Assembly: GCA_023079485.1 (NCBI GenBank)
Contig: CM041084.1
Span: forward strand, 126,849,292-126,913,291
Reading direction: 5' to 3'
Source of the DNA: Archilochus colubris
Taxonomy: Eukaryota > Chordata > Aves > Apodiformes > Trochilidae
Length of the DNA: 64,000 bases
Within the stretch, counting starts at the first letter, position 1, and each line of letters begins with the position of its first letter. A model generated the notes under the pieces. It searched no databases. It was not told the origin of the DNA and saw only the letters and a list, made by a program, of their open reading frames with translations. Of the stretch, positions 1 to 13,124 are shown one piece after another. Made by a program: the position numbers and the translations under genes.

Positions 1-1300
1 TTAGAAGGAGACTGATGCAAGGGTTCTGCCTGCCATATTTGAATATTTGCTTCCCAGTCCCTGTCTAGGACTAAAGACCTACAAACAGCTCAGGAAACCT
101 CAGGAGCATCCTGGTCCAGACAAGAAGAGACCTAAACACATGGACCAGCACATGAGCAGCCACCCTGTCTGTGTTTCCAAGTGTGGTGGGGACAACATCT
201 CTTAAAAGTTATTTTATCCAGTCCAGACTGCTGGAGTAAGATATCACAGGTAGTGATGCAGAGATCATGGACAAGAAAAAGAGCAGGTATGAACTTGTAG
301 GGAACAGAACAAGCAGAGGGGCAGGCATTGCTGAGTTGACCTATATGAAAGTCAAGTGGACGCTTGACTTACTGACTTCATGGCTTTAAAGAGAGGAGTC
401 TGAAGGACACCTGACTTAAAAGCAGTGATGGAGTGATGGGCATTTCCAGTAGTGGCCCTTGCTCTGTAAATATGTATTTACTGAAATAGAAATAGTTGAC
501 AGGTAAACTCTTGTTTTCACAGAGCTTCCTACAGAGTGAAGAGAAATTTTAAAGAAAATATGTTATGTGATCTCTTGAGGGTTTTATTGGTTTTTTTTTA
601 CTAACATGGCTTCCCTGCTCAATCTATTGAGGTTCCTACAGAGCAGAATTTGTAAGTCTCATAGGTTCCAGGTAAATCATTATTATAATATATAGAATTT
701 AATATCCTTAATGTACTGAATTTCTATTTGGGAGGCTTTTTACTTATTTCAGGATAACATTTTTTTTTTCCCAAATTCCGAGACTTTTAATGAAAGTCAA
801 ACGAACCCAATTGTTTCTTAATAAATCCCCTACATCCACAAATGATGAACTGTGTGGCCCTAGTAGCACCTGCTTGCACAGCCAAGGTACCAGAAGAACC
901 AGAAAAAGCTATTTTTCTTCACTGGAACATAACTAAAACCAAGGAAGAGAACCTGGGGCTTTTTCAGCAAAGAAGTGTGGGGCAGACTTCCTACAGCCAG
1001 CAGACGAAGAGAACTGAACAGAGGTGGCTGGAGAAACCCTGACACGGATGCATGTGAATATTTCTAAGTGTCCAAGCCTCCCAAGAGTTCTTGCAGAGAG
1101 AAAGAGAGGGGGGAAATAATTGTAATTTATCATTTGCTTTCATCTTGTGCCAACAAATAATAAATAACAATGTATGTCTGACAAAGGAGTTCACCCTAAC
1201 AGCACCCTTCTGCGGAGGTGGTATTGGCTGGGAGGAAAAATGACTGTTATTTTAGCAATAGAATCATTGCTGCACAATAGACAGGTATCATGATGAATTT
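1..1300. other. noncoding, nothing recognised
   Basis: AT-rich sequence without a repeat signature I recognise. The only frames (about 66 codons around 842-1194, several overlapping on both strands) are short and resemble no family I know, so I do not call a gene. Confidence 0.6.
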
Positions 1301-1325
1301 AAAAAAAAAAAAAAAAAAAAAAAAA
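1301..1325. repeat. A25 homopolymer tract
   Basis: Twenty-five uninterrupted A. It could be the decayed tail of a retroposed sequence, but the sequence upstream shows no recognisable source transcript and I see no flanking target-site duplication, so a simple A tract is the conservative call. Confidence 0.9.
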
Positions 1326-1559
1326 GTAAAAATTTTAGAAGCCTAAACCTAACAAGCCACCTAACAAGGAAGACTATTTCAAGAGAAACGAAGCAGAAAT
1401 AAGGAATCCAGCTTGCTACCTTCTTGGCTGAGCACTTCTTTAAAACATTTTTCTGCTCAGTCTAAAGCAAAGAACCCACAAATGCTCTTCCCAGACACAG
1501 TATTGATTTCTGACCTACAAATTACTCTCCTTCAAGGAGGGCTGATGCGGAGCACAGGC

Positions 1560-1870
1560 AGTGGGGGAAGAGGGCTGGAGTAGACTGGGTACTTCTCGGC
1601 TGCAATCTGCATAATGTTTAGTATTCAGTGAGTTAAAGCACGCAATGAAAGGGAACTGTCAGCGCAATCTAGAAGATATAAAGAAATGAAGGGGTGAAAA
1701 AAAGCCGTATGCTAATAATCCACTCAGTAATTAAGTGAAGATCGCTGCCAAGCGCCACTGCCACTTTCAAAGGGTAATTTGTACAGGAAATCATAGAGTC
1801 ATTGTCAAATCATTTCAGGATAAAAGGAAAGTCATCAACTAAGATAAGATAAATGCTGGGTGTCTGGCAG
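1560..1870. promoter_or_regulatory. candidate conserved regulatory block
   Basis: Seen: at least six CpGs between about 1595 and 1760, although the surrounding kilobases are nearly CpG-free. TAATCC (1716-1721, the OTX/PITX-type core) is followed by TAATTAAG (1728-1735), and two overlapping GATA cores lie in AGATAAGATAA (1842-1852). There is no low-complexity sequence and no open frame. Inference: this texture is common in vertebrate conserved noncoding enhancers. It could equally be ordinary unique DNA, because no alignment was available. Confidence 0.3.
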
Positions 1871-1879
1871 CATGTGCCC

Positions 1880-4800
1880 TAGGAAATGCCTTTGCTTTTT
1901 TATATTAAAAAAAAAAAATTGCAAAATGTGGGGCTAGGAAAACTTGACATGTTGAAATGCACATTTTCTATTAATAATAGGGTGATATATGCATAGATGC
2001 ATTATTAAATAGGTAACTGGAACAAAAAAAAAAGTCATAAAGAGAGACAGCTAAAGAAGACTGAACTTTCAAGAATCTTATGTGACTTTTCAGTTGAACC
2101 TTCAGTAAATTGGAACATACTTCATCCCACCCCCAAAAGAATCTTTTTGTAATTAATATACTTTAATATTCCTTTCTTCTAAGTATGGGATAATCTGTGG
2201 GAGAGACAGTTTCCCACAAGAAAAAAATATTCACAGGAAAAGATTGCAGCTTTACAACAGCTATCCTCCTACAGATCCTTTCCAGTGTCTAAATATTACT
2301 ATGTCACAGCTTTGGGGCCCTCCCCAGCACTGAACCCACAGTCACATGGCAGTGTTGGGGTGCTGTTGCTGCAAGAAAGGGGCTTTGGGATGCAGACATC
2401 ACTTCTTTGCAAACAGGCACTATTTACCATTTCCTTATGTTAGGGTTTTAAAATTTTCCTGTGTGCACTTGGCACTGAGTTTCAGATATGTGTTTTCAAT
2501 TATTATTATTGTGTCCTGTTTCAGGCTGTGCTTTTGCAAAGGTTGTGCTGTCACTGGGACTGCACTTGGGTGCAGATGGATGTGGCTGCTGATGGGCTTT
2601 AGTGGGACAGGGCCATGTATTAAGCACCGGACTGAGGAGGTGAGTGGTTAACTCTCATGGCAGAGATTTCCCCAAGAATAAGATTTCACCTTCTACATCA
2701 GATAGGGACGAACCTGAAGTCTTTCCAGGATGGTATTATAGGATGAAAATAAGAAATGTAAGCAATTTTTTAAAATCTTGCCACGTATTGAATTTGTTTA
2801 CCTTTAATTAATGAAATGCATGGACCATATTTCATGTGTATTAATATTTATTCTCCATGTTACATGGACATACCTGAGCTTCCATACCATTGTATAAATG
2901 ATTTTAACCATATTGTTTTCTTTCACCACAGCTTGAAAGCACATAATAAAATCAATCTAATTCATAGTTTCTAATTCATGTAATTATCTTTTATGTAATG
3001 ATATTTGAATTTTATTAAGTGCAATTTCTGGCTTGGACTTGACCTGTCACAGGTGTACTATTACATAGCTCAATTTTTGAATCACAAGAATATATTTGTT
3101 TTCAAGAGATGGTGTTTATCAGATGTGGGAAAAAAATTGTATTTCGTATATTTTTTCAGCTATAAGAACTAATCTAGTAAAATGTGAGCAGGAGGTTCTT
3201 CAGATGTACGCTCAATTTTATTTTGTGCCAATTATTTTGCACCTAATTCAGCAATCCAAACACAGAACCCAGATCTGAGAAACAACACAGACTCCTCTCA
3301 GTGTTTAGCACAGAAGCCTTAACACTCAAACAGCATGAGGGTTTGTTACGTTTTGGAGAGAGTTCTGGTTTCTTTAAAACAGTGATAACGTTTCAGCCAT
3401 CCAGATTTTTTCATCCATGACAGATATAGTATAGATCAAACAGTTTGCATCATAAATAATTCAAGTCTAATTTAATAAAAGTTAATGATCTACAATAGAA
3501 ATGGCTTTAATTTTATTTTTAACTGTTTCACAACACTGTGAATGAAAAAAGCAGGCTGGGAATGGGCTAAATAACACACAAGGTCCTGAGAATTTTTCAA
3601 CATAGTACCTTTCACAAAGAATATATTTCAGAGTGTTTAAAAACTGATGTTTAAAAACTTCTGCCAAAGAAGCTGTGAAGACAAAAATGATCACAAGGAG
3701 AACAGAAGTGCAACGTCCTGCGTATATACATTTCCTTCATTTTCTTTTCCTCCTTCCATGTTGTGTCATGAATACTCTATTTTTATGCCTTTATGTTTTA
3801 TCTTGTCTTATGTGAGATTAGAACTTTGAACATTTTTATGTTTAGAAAGTACCTTTTTATTTGAAGGTGAAAGTGTTTCTGGGTTCATTTTTTATTCGTA
3901 TCTCACTTACATTGCATTTCAAAGTAAGACTCAGTAAAAGGACCTCCAGAATATTAATTTACTATTACGTGATTAAAGTGAGCAAGAATTTGCCTTGGAA
4001 TATATTATTTCACACAGTGCCATATAAACCATAAAAATAAAAACCTTGTTACATTTCTATTTCAGGGCTATGCATATTTTCGTCTGAATAGAGATAGAAG
4101 AGGGTCATATCTGTATTCAGCACAGAACAGTTAATCTCTAGGATTTAAAAAAAAGAAAAAGAAAAAGGTCTGTTAGTTATCATCTTGCAAACCAAAAATG
4201 TTCTAAAATATAGAGTGGTACAAATAGACCAATACCGTGCAATATTCAACATTTTCTCTTCAGAAGATGATGGCTATTTGTCAAAACCAATTTTTTTTTT
4301 TTTTTTAAATTTAGGATTAGTTCATGTTAAGAATGACTTAGGGTGAAACATCTTCCTGTGTCTTTAGACATGAGGAACTGCTAACAAAAATGAAAAAAAA
4401 AATGAGTGGTTAGATGGTTTGGATGGTTGTGTTTTCCTGTACCAACAGGTGGCCCAACAACCATGACCTGGAGCTGAAGCTGCTTTCCTAGGTAAGGACT
4501 GGGCATGTAAAAATGCAAGCACGATATAAGTGGCATGTCAGTGACAAGAAAAACTCCCCATGTAGGCTGTACAGACCCACAGGACTTAGCATTTAAAAGT
4601 AGCTTCAGGTCCAACTAGAAATTTGGCTCCAATTGGACTTTGCCAGTAGGGAAAATTGAGCTGAAAGTTTATGAGGTGAAATGTTGTATTTCCTGCAATA
4701 ACAACGATGACTAATTTGTGATTGTATGGCGTATCCTAACAGCTGTGATATATGTTGCTTTGAATTCATTTAGTTGTAACAATATTTGTTAATTTTTTCC

Positions 4801-7800
4801 TTCAGATGCCTGTTGTTGATATTTTCTAAATAAAGCCAAGGAAAAGAAAACGCCAGCATTTTGAAACATAAAGCAATCTGTAAAATTAAAAAAGCTTTCG
4901 TTCCCACCCTCCCCTCCCCAAATGTATACCATATGCCAAAGCTACTCCTTAACTACAGCCGACTGTTGTTACTGTAGTAATCAGTCTACATTGGAGCAAT
5001 TACTTAAAAATCATCTGTCCTGGTTGTTCTGCAGAGGCTGCATCACACTGAGGGGAATAATGGGGCTGGTGGCCCTGGTGGCTTGTGACGGGTCCCTCCT
5101 GTGCACATCTCCAGATCAACAGTGACCCACAGCAGGGAGGAGAGGCACTTCCTGCAACCACCTTCTCTGGGGGGTTTGGTTGGGTCTCCCTGCTTTGATG
5201 TGGGGCAGGAGGTTGGGGTGGGCATGCAGCAGCCTGTGTGCAAGAAGTCCCATTGGTGTTGACTTCACCAGGGAGATGAGAACTAGGGAAGTGTGCCCTG
5301 ATCCCCAGTATGCAGCTGATGTGGGGTAACAGGGAGGGGAAAAAACCCAGATAATCCTCATAAAGTTGCAGGTGTAGAAAGAATCATCAGATGATATGGA
5401 ACCTGGTAATGTCAAATATCACCAGATATTCAAATCCTGTCCTTTAGTGGACATCTCTACTTGAAAACAATTTGGGCTTGTTTCTGCCCTTAAGAATATG
5501 ATTATGCAGTAGGAAAAAATTGTCCCCTAAATCTGCATAACTTTCACAGTCCTGAGAGCTTTTATTTTTCACTGCTTCATTTTCAAACACTTACATTTCA
5601 TTTTATTAACAAATAAGCTTTCTTAGTGGGGAAAGCTATACAGAATCAATCAGTAACTGAAAGGAGATGTATGCATTGATTTGTACATCAAGGATATACT
5701 GCAGCAATTACTGCTGAGGGAAACATTGTTTAGCAGTAAGAGTTGTTATACATTTATTGTTACTTTCTTATTTTCATTATTATTGTGAATTATCTTTTAG
5801 AGAAGCAAGAAGCACATGATGTGCTATAGAGCCACAAAAATAGCTCACAAACATTTGCAGAGGAAAGAGTGCTGAACCTACACACAAGGCAGAAATTCTG
5901 AAACTTCAAATCATTGAAGCTTTTTGGTGAAAAAAATCAAAACAAAACAAAACCCTGAAAGGAGGAATAAAGCATTCAGAAATGGTAGACTTATTGTTGA
6001 GTTCTTGGGAAGGGTTTTCTGCTCTTTTAATTACTTTTGCAATACCTGGTGAGATGGCACCATGACTGGTGTGCGTAGGATACTGCAGTTGAAATAATAA
6101 ATAATTCTCTGACATTTCTTAAAAGGCTTGCTTTTTTCTGCTTGGTGTTGTCTTTTATCAGCCTGCCTCATGCCTTTATCACGTTTGTTCTCATTCAGAT
6201 CAGTGAAGGCTTTCATTTTCTCAACAGTCCCCAAAGCCAGGATTTGTAGCCTGTATTCATATTCATTTAAAATCAATGCAGTACAAAATAATTAGGCAAA
6301 CAAAAAAAAGGTGTTTCAGGTTCTTTCCTTTCCTGTGGTCTTTTGACCATAAAATGATGACTCTTTGTATAGATGAAGGTTTTCAAAATAGATAGTGACT
6401 GCATATGTTCCCTTGCACACTTCCTAGCTGCACACCACACAAACCTGTAACTGCAGAATTCTGAAGATTAATACAAAGAAATATTTTTTTTCCTCAGCAG
6501 CAGAAGCATCAATAAAAAAGCCAATTAGAAGAGATGAATTTTTATTACATGCTGATGATTAAATCTACATTAATCATAAACATCCACAGGCCACCAACAG
6601 GGCTTGTTTAATCATTTTCAACCATTTGTGTCTCTTTCCAGCTCCCATTCTGTTAGATTTCTCTACATTACTTCCATATTTGGTATTGGGATGTTAGAAA
6701 GTGCAAGTATACTCCTGGGTAATCAGGATTTCAGGCAACGTGACTCAGAAAAGCATTCACAAAAGAAGTCTCCTGAAAGGTTTGGAAACCCATGATTCGA
6801 TGGGTTGTGCAGTTACATGGCATTGTTTATGGGGCTATTGTGTTGTTAGCACTCACTGTATGTGCAGAGGTTATTTCAAGTATTAAACAACCATTGAATT
6901 GGATAGAGAGATAACTATATAAATGAGGTCGATATAAAAGACATAATGGAGAATAAAAGGTCAAGAAAGCCCCGGATACAATGACCTGGAAAACGAGGAG
7001 GACGAGAAATTACTCTAACATAAACAGGATAATTTTTAATGAAATTTTTTTTGAGCACTAACCTAGAAAAAAAAAAAAAGGATATAGCAAGTAAATAATG
7101 CTACAGAAGAGTTCAAACCTAATTGGGAGTTGGAATAATTATAGATGATGATAAGCCAGCCACCAGAGAAATGCAATATTCAAGATGTGTGGTAACAAAC
7201 ACATTGATTAACATAAGTCAGGACAGGAAAGAACACATCTCAGAAATACAGTATATAATTTATGAGCATGGCAAAAAATGAATATTAACAATAGATATGA
7301 AGAGAGAGAAATAAAATTAGAATTACTTTCTCAATTTCTATTTTTCAATTTCACAGTGATTGTGCAAAGCAAAAGCACTTAGCGAATGATTTTTCATTTA
7401 TGTACAAATTACACTGAAACTGAATGCAGCCTCCTCCCTCACCCTTTCTGAACACTCTCAGAAATTTCACAGCAGTTTTTAGTGGGATACCGAGAAGTGT
7501 TTCTACATGCATTCATATTCCAAGTTGCCTGGTGCTGATCTTATTTTTTTCTCTGTATAAGCAGACTTTTCTTATATGAAAAAAGGGGAGGAGGGAGGAG
7601 GTAAGAAGAAGCCATTTTAGTTTTCCCTTAGATAAATTAAGACAGTAAAGATGCACTTGGGAGATTTCCGATAGGAAAAGAATAACACTTTCTGGGCGCT
7701 TATTCTTAAGATATTTTTCATTCCAAACAGCTTGACAAAAGGCATAAACTATGTTTTACAGTTTCACAGAATTGTGTATTTGTTCCTTGCTTCATCAGGG

Positions 7801-10530
7801 TTTGGAGACTGCAGAGCCATTGAGGATACTGGGATGGTGTAGCCTGACCTGAGGCTGTATCATGTCCCCCAGCAAGACCCTGGTTGGAATGCTGCATGTG
7901 GCTGTGGGTATAACTGGGGAAAAACAGTGGCACAGGTGGCAGCTGCCCCATTCCACAACCTGGAGCTTAATTCCTACCATGTTGCCCTAAAAAATGGCAA
8001 GGAGATAGAAAGAAACTAGAATTCCTTAGCCAAAATCAGAACATTCCTGGCCAGGCAATGTGATTCTTTGTATACTGTAGGATTTTACAGGAGTGCATGC
8101 CTGTGCCAGGGAATATGGGTCAGACTTCCACACAAGGAGTCAGGCACATTGTGGCTACTGGCTTTTGAGTGAGCTGGTGTGGTGAACACAGCACCAGGCA
8201 ATCTCTCCTTATGTCTCCCAGAAGCTAAACAACCTTACAGTGTGCAGATTTGTAGTGGCAGAGGAGGTGCTCTCTGTTCTAATTTTAAAATGCCACCCTC
8301 GTCAGCATGTACTCCATCAGCAGAGTATGCCTTGGCTGAAGACAGTCAGTGGGAAACTATGGAGTTATATTGCTTAAGCTAGCAGTTCAGCAAATGTCTG
8401 TGCTTCAAACTAGTCATCTCTGAATTTCCCAAGTACCCCTGTGCATGCATATCATCTAAATATTAACTGAAAACACTATTAAAGGCAACACAGATCATTG
8501 ACCACATACCATGGCATTGCTGTCAAACAGCTATTTGTAGACCACACTTTGAGAACCACTCACTGAAACTGCCTAAAATGAAGTGCAGAAAACACTGGAA
8601 GAAACAAAGCTCAGGAAATAATATATTGGCAAGGAAATGGAATCTAGCCTGATCTTTTTCTGTCTCACAATTGCAGAGATGTATGATAGCTCTATCAATT
8701 GTAATGCCAGCCTAAGTCAGAATATATGGTCAAGCACAAAGAAATAATTAGGGAACAGTCACAGCAGGCAAAGAGAAGGCATAAGGAATTGTAAATGAAG
8801 CTAAGCTGAGATAGATACAAAATGTCGAGAGCCATGAGAAAAGTGAAAGATGAAAGATACCAGCCAGCCCAACAACATGAATATGATGTAAGGCAGAACA
8901 GCTTTTAGTTAAGGTAGATCTCAGTTTCTTAACATTCTGTGTGGAAAGATTTGCAAAAGAATGGAGCAATGTGTGAAAATAAGAAACAGAAGGAGCAGAA
9001 GGAAGACAATATGGTAACACATGGTTACAGTTCCAAGACTCGAGAATATATTTCTTGTACTATATCCCTTTATGTTAAAATGCATTCTGTTTATTCTGGC
9101 TCAATGGCTCAGCTGGTACCATAGTGTAACACCCCACCACATGGTAGACCTACGCTCAGGAGCAAGCTTGGGCCAACAGAGCTTGGGACTGTCAGAGGTG
9201 AAGTTGTTTACTTCAGCATTGGCTAATGATGCCCAGGGAAGGGATAGAGCTCTGTATTTCTCTGAGAACAATAGGAAGAAGGAAAACAATAAGCAAAATG
9301 GGAGAAAATGCATCTTGGAGAAATGAACAGTTAAAAATATAGATCTCATATAAGTCTTGCTTTGTCAGGGAAGTGAGCGCACCCTTTGCTCATGGTGTTC
9401 TGCAGGACTGATAGAAGGTGCTGGCTTCAGTATTATAATTACTACTCTTCAAAATAAATTTTATTTGCTTCCCAAATGTTTCATGAATTTATATGGACAT
9501 AGAAAGTGAACTGAGAGGAACAAAAGATGTTTATAACTGGAATTATAGATAGTTATAAGAGAGCAAATAAAGTAAATAGTGATCTTCTAGATCCCCTTGA
9601 AACCTACACATTAAGTGTCAAGGCTGCATTCACCCTACATTCTGGGTTTTAGCATAAGTTGGAACATAAAGCATAAATCCTTCTGACATTCTGAAGGAAG
9701 TTTTCAGAAAGCCCACTTGATGCATTTATTATTTTATGAAGTCAAAAAGTAGGATTTGTCCAACCTCAGTTATCTATTGATGTTTCAGCCACTTACTCAT
9801 TTTAGTTACTGACTCCAGAATGAGGCCTCTCTCTCCTCCAAGACATAAAAGTCAATTAAAATTACAACAGATGCTTGATTTCCTGGGGATTAATATCAGG
9901 TGAGATGAAGCCTACCAGAGGAAAACAGAATGGAGTTGTTCTTAACTCCATGTATTTGATGCCACCTGCTTCTATGTCTCTCAAGTATACCAAATATTTT
10001 AGTCAGAGAGAAATCAAGCTGATTTATTCTGGCTCTCTCAATAGCAATGACACATTGATAATGAAGAACAAGTGGTTTCTCTCAGTAAAATTCATTCCTT
10101 GGTCTGCACTGTGGTAGTGCAACCTGATGAATATTTTGCAACAAATTTTGCATGGACAGTATGGCACTGAATTGTGAGCTGCTCTTTTAAAATCAGCTCA
10201 GTACCTTGCACATTAGTCAGTAACTTGTGATGTATTCTAAGTGTGTTTTAGACACAATGTTCATAGACATAAGAAGACATTATTCCAAAAATACTTCTTA
10301 TCACAGCTGTGAGAGCACAGGACTTTTTTTTTGTGCCCTAAGAAATAATCATGCAAAAAATTGTCTTTTGGAAGAAAACTGTAACTATTTCAGAAAGCGC
10401 TTCTTCCTCCCCCCCCAACTTGAAAATGCCAAGTGCATATCTGTGAATTATTCCTGAATACAGTCTCTGTAAAATACATTTAAATAAGAAAAGCACGGCC
10501 AAGGTCATAAAGAAAAAAAAATATAGTAAT
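1880..10530. other. noncoding, mostly featureless
   Basis: About 8.6 kb with only short homopolymer runs (for example T-rich at 4290-4306 and A-rich at 4147-4168) and no recognised transposon. Open frames are at most about 100 codons and overlap on both strands. A somewhat GC-richer patch at about 5030-5330 contains G-rich stretches but few CpGs. A tRNA A-box look-alike near 9105 was rejected. Splice-acceptor-like sequences occur but none can be linked into a gene. Confidence 0.55.
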
Positions 10531-10539
10531 TGAGGACAA

Positions 10540-10960
10540 AGTTATAATTAAGTAATATTTAAATTCTACACATAATTGAGTTTGATCAGATAAGGGAAAT
10601 AGGTACTTTTATCCTGACAAAGATGGGTACATTTGGTTTGACAGAGCTAGGACAATGCATCTTTAAGATACTGTGCCATTTCTTTAAAGTACTGCTTCAA
10701 AAATGTGGGAGGAGGGAGCATCTAAAGCAAATTTGCAAATGCAACTTTTGATTGTTATGATTCATTTTTAATTATCCTTTTCTCCTTTTGTCTTAATTGG
10801 ACAGAGCCAGTCTAAACTTGTTCTGTGCAATTAAGAGCAGTTACATGCATAGAAAATTGAGACCTATTTTAAATCTCATTTGGACTGACTCATAGTTCAG
10901 CCTGCTACAGGAAAATTAGAGCAAGAAAATATATTTAAAAAGCTAATGAGCTTTAGTAAA
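10540..10960. promoter_or_regulatory. candidate conserved regulatory block
   Basis: Seen: an AGATAAG GATA-type site near 10588, TAATTATCC (10769-10777) and TTAATTGG (10793-10800), all in sequence free of simple repeats and open frames. Inference: dense homeodomain and GATA-type cores suggest an enhancer-like element. AT-rich DNA produces TAAT cores by chance, so confidence is low. Confidence 0.22.
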
Positions 10961-10969
10961 AATATTCTC

Positions 10970-12410
10970 AACAAAATGATGTGCTGGGAAATTTTACACA
11001 TTCTCTTCAAACCATAACAGTCAGTGGATTGGGGGAAAAGCATCTTGCTCTTACTAGGCTTTCATAGGGGACATCTAGGAGCATGCTATCAAATCCTCTT
11101 AAAAATCTGTTCTGAAGTTTGAGCTATTTATTTCCAAGGCAACTAAACAAATATTTTCCAAATAACTCATACATGCAGCTCAGATGGGGGCTAATTCTGT
11201 ACTTGGTAATTTCCTACCTCTCACAAACACAATTGGCACCCAGTGTACACTGCAATGCACTTTCCAGTAGTTAAGGTAACAAAAACACCGTAAGGTGAAG
11301 GTTGTGCTAAAGCACCTGCATAAGGCCCATTAGTGTTAATAGGGGCTTGGGTGAACATATCCAATACCTCCATGAAAGGCCTCACACAGCTCGGAATAAA
11401 TGTGCAAAACAATAATAAATTAGCAAACCAGTATGAGAATAATCGTTTGAAATGAACCCAAATCCAAATATTGGAAATTTCTGGGGTTTCATGTTATGCA
11501 TGGGATTAATTTATCAGAGCTTTTGGCTAAAAGTGCTTGGGAGAGGGAAAAAGTACCAGAGAAATTCTGTCTCCTCTCCTGGCTGCCTGAATGCAGCTGG
11601 TGGCTTGGGGTATGGGGGAGATTACATGCACAAGGAGCAGTCATGGAGAGATTGTGCTTGCTTGGCATAAAATATATCTTCTGGTTCTCCTGACCATTGT
11701 TGGTTCTCCCCTTCCCTGATTCAGTCGCTGCACAGGCCAACAAAAAACCAAGTGAAATCAGTCAGAGTAATGGTTATGCTGGAAAGCTAAATCATACATT
11801 TAGCAAGAAAGTCCTATGGCACGAACCTGTCCTACAGATTCTATCCAGGAACATAAAAATAACTTGAAAAGACTTATTTTATTTTTCTAGTCTTTTCTTA
11901 TTGCTGAGCATCCTTGTCTTCTGTACTGTCCAGCAAGTAGCAGTAGGAGCATAACAAATCAAGTTTTACCATTTTTCCCTTAAAAATGAGTTTTCCAAAA
12001 GCCAAGACCCTTTAGCAATTTGTATCTTCTTTGTAAAAGTGTTTGTTTGTTTGTTTCTTTTAAATACTTTCTCTTTTCTTATCTTTGATTTATGGTCTTT
12101 TTTTTCCAAAGTCCTGTGCTGAGGTCCAGTTCACGAGAGTGCTCTTATTCATAAAATGTGAATTTCCATCAAGTCAGATGAAATGTGAACAGTGGAGATT
12201 TGGCTCCTCTCGAGTCCTAAATATAGATGTGTAGGAACTCTCTGAACCCTGCCATCCAGTTGACTCTTAAAGAAAGCCCTGAAATACTTAGGGTCCCTCA
12301 GTTTGCCTTATTCATTTCTTGTCCTGCCACAGTGTTGAAGGTCCCTCTCATCAGTTAGCCCCTGGCTATGTGCAGTTTACAGCCAGTTTTTCATGCCGTA
12401 GAGCTCTATA
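10970..12410. other. noncoding, nothing recognised
   Basis: No repeat family or gene recognised. A (GTTT)4 microsatellite sits at 12041-12056. Short frames at 11221-11743 overlap each other on both strands and show no known motif. Confidence 0.55.
12041..12056 (+). repeat. (GTTT)4 microsatellite
   Basis: Four uninterrupted GTTT units followed by a pyrimidine-rich stretch. Confidence 0.9.
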
Positions 12411-12419
12411 AATCTTCAG

Positions 12420-13120
12420 GTCATCTCCCCCCTGAAAGGGAGGTTTAGGGACGTTTCCATGTGCCCTGAGAGTTGCATTTGTGCTGGAATGATATTTCAA
12501 GGAAGTGGTAAAATAGTGAGCATGATGGCTGCTGGAGGATGGCAATGTTGAAGTCCCCTGGGACAACAGGCTGGCTAGTGACCAAGCCAAACAACCTTTT
12601 CAAGAACAGTCTCTCATGAGGAGTGGCAAGGCTCCAGGAAGAAAGGCCCAAGGCAGAAGGGATGGATGCAGCATCCAGGAAGCCATCTGTCTGTGGTGAA
12701 AGGGATGAGCTCCTCACCTGAGCCTGGTACACCAGGCATGCTCTGGAGGGCAAACTATGGCCAGATCCCTGAGAAAGACCATCGAGGCTACAGGAGCTTT
12801 CAGATGATTACCTTTGGTCATGATAGCCAAAGAACAATCAGGCAAACCCATTTTTATGGTGGGTACCAGGGAGAGACTCTAACTTGGGAATGATGGAGAT
12901 AGCCTCAAATACAGAGCCAGGATGTGGCTTGCCCCACCCCACTAAGCAAAGTCTGAGTGTGCAGTCAAGAGGTGGTGAACATCCCATTCTGGATCTCTGC
13001 CAGGGGACATGGCAGCCTATCATTAACAATTTTTGACCCTCCATCTAAGTATCTTTATTCAGCTTTCAGCTTCTCTGGCAGAAATTTAATAAAGAATCAC
13101 CCAGTGTTATTTGTGTTCTT
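12420..13120. other. unassigned GC-richer block with a poly(A) signal
   Basis: Seen: a roughly 700 bp stretch with more G+C than its surroundings. It ends in AATAAA (13088-13093) followed about 11 bp later by a GT-rich run (13104-13118), the standard order of a polyadenylation site on the plus strand. Short frames occur on both strands but none exceeds about 102 codons or matches a family. Inference: it may be an old LTR or the 3' end of a noncoding transcript. I cannot identify TG/CA termini or a primer-binding site, so I do not call a mobile element. Confidence 0.25.
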
Positions 13121-13124
13121 CCTT

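Noticed and set aside
1301..1325. A25 tract as evidence for a processed pseudogene
   Set aside because: No recognisable gene sequence upstream and no target-site duplication.
4785..4835. Acceptor-like TTTTTTCCTTCAG followed by a short frame, stop and AATAAA (a terminal-exon look-alike)
   Set aside because: Coding part would be only eight codons, with a poly(A) signal overlapping the stop and no upstream exon. Chance is more likely.
9098..9175. tRNA-like structure: perfect A-box consensus TGGCTCAGCTGG (9105-9116) and ends that can form a 7-bp acceptor-like stem
   Set aside because: No B-box at the expected position, and neither a D-stem nor a T-stem can be formed. Chance match or at most a very decayed tRNA-derived relic.
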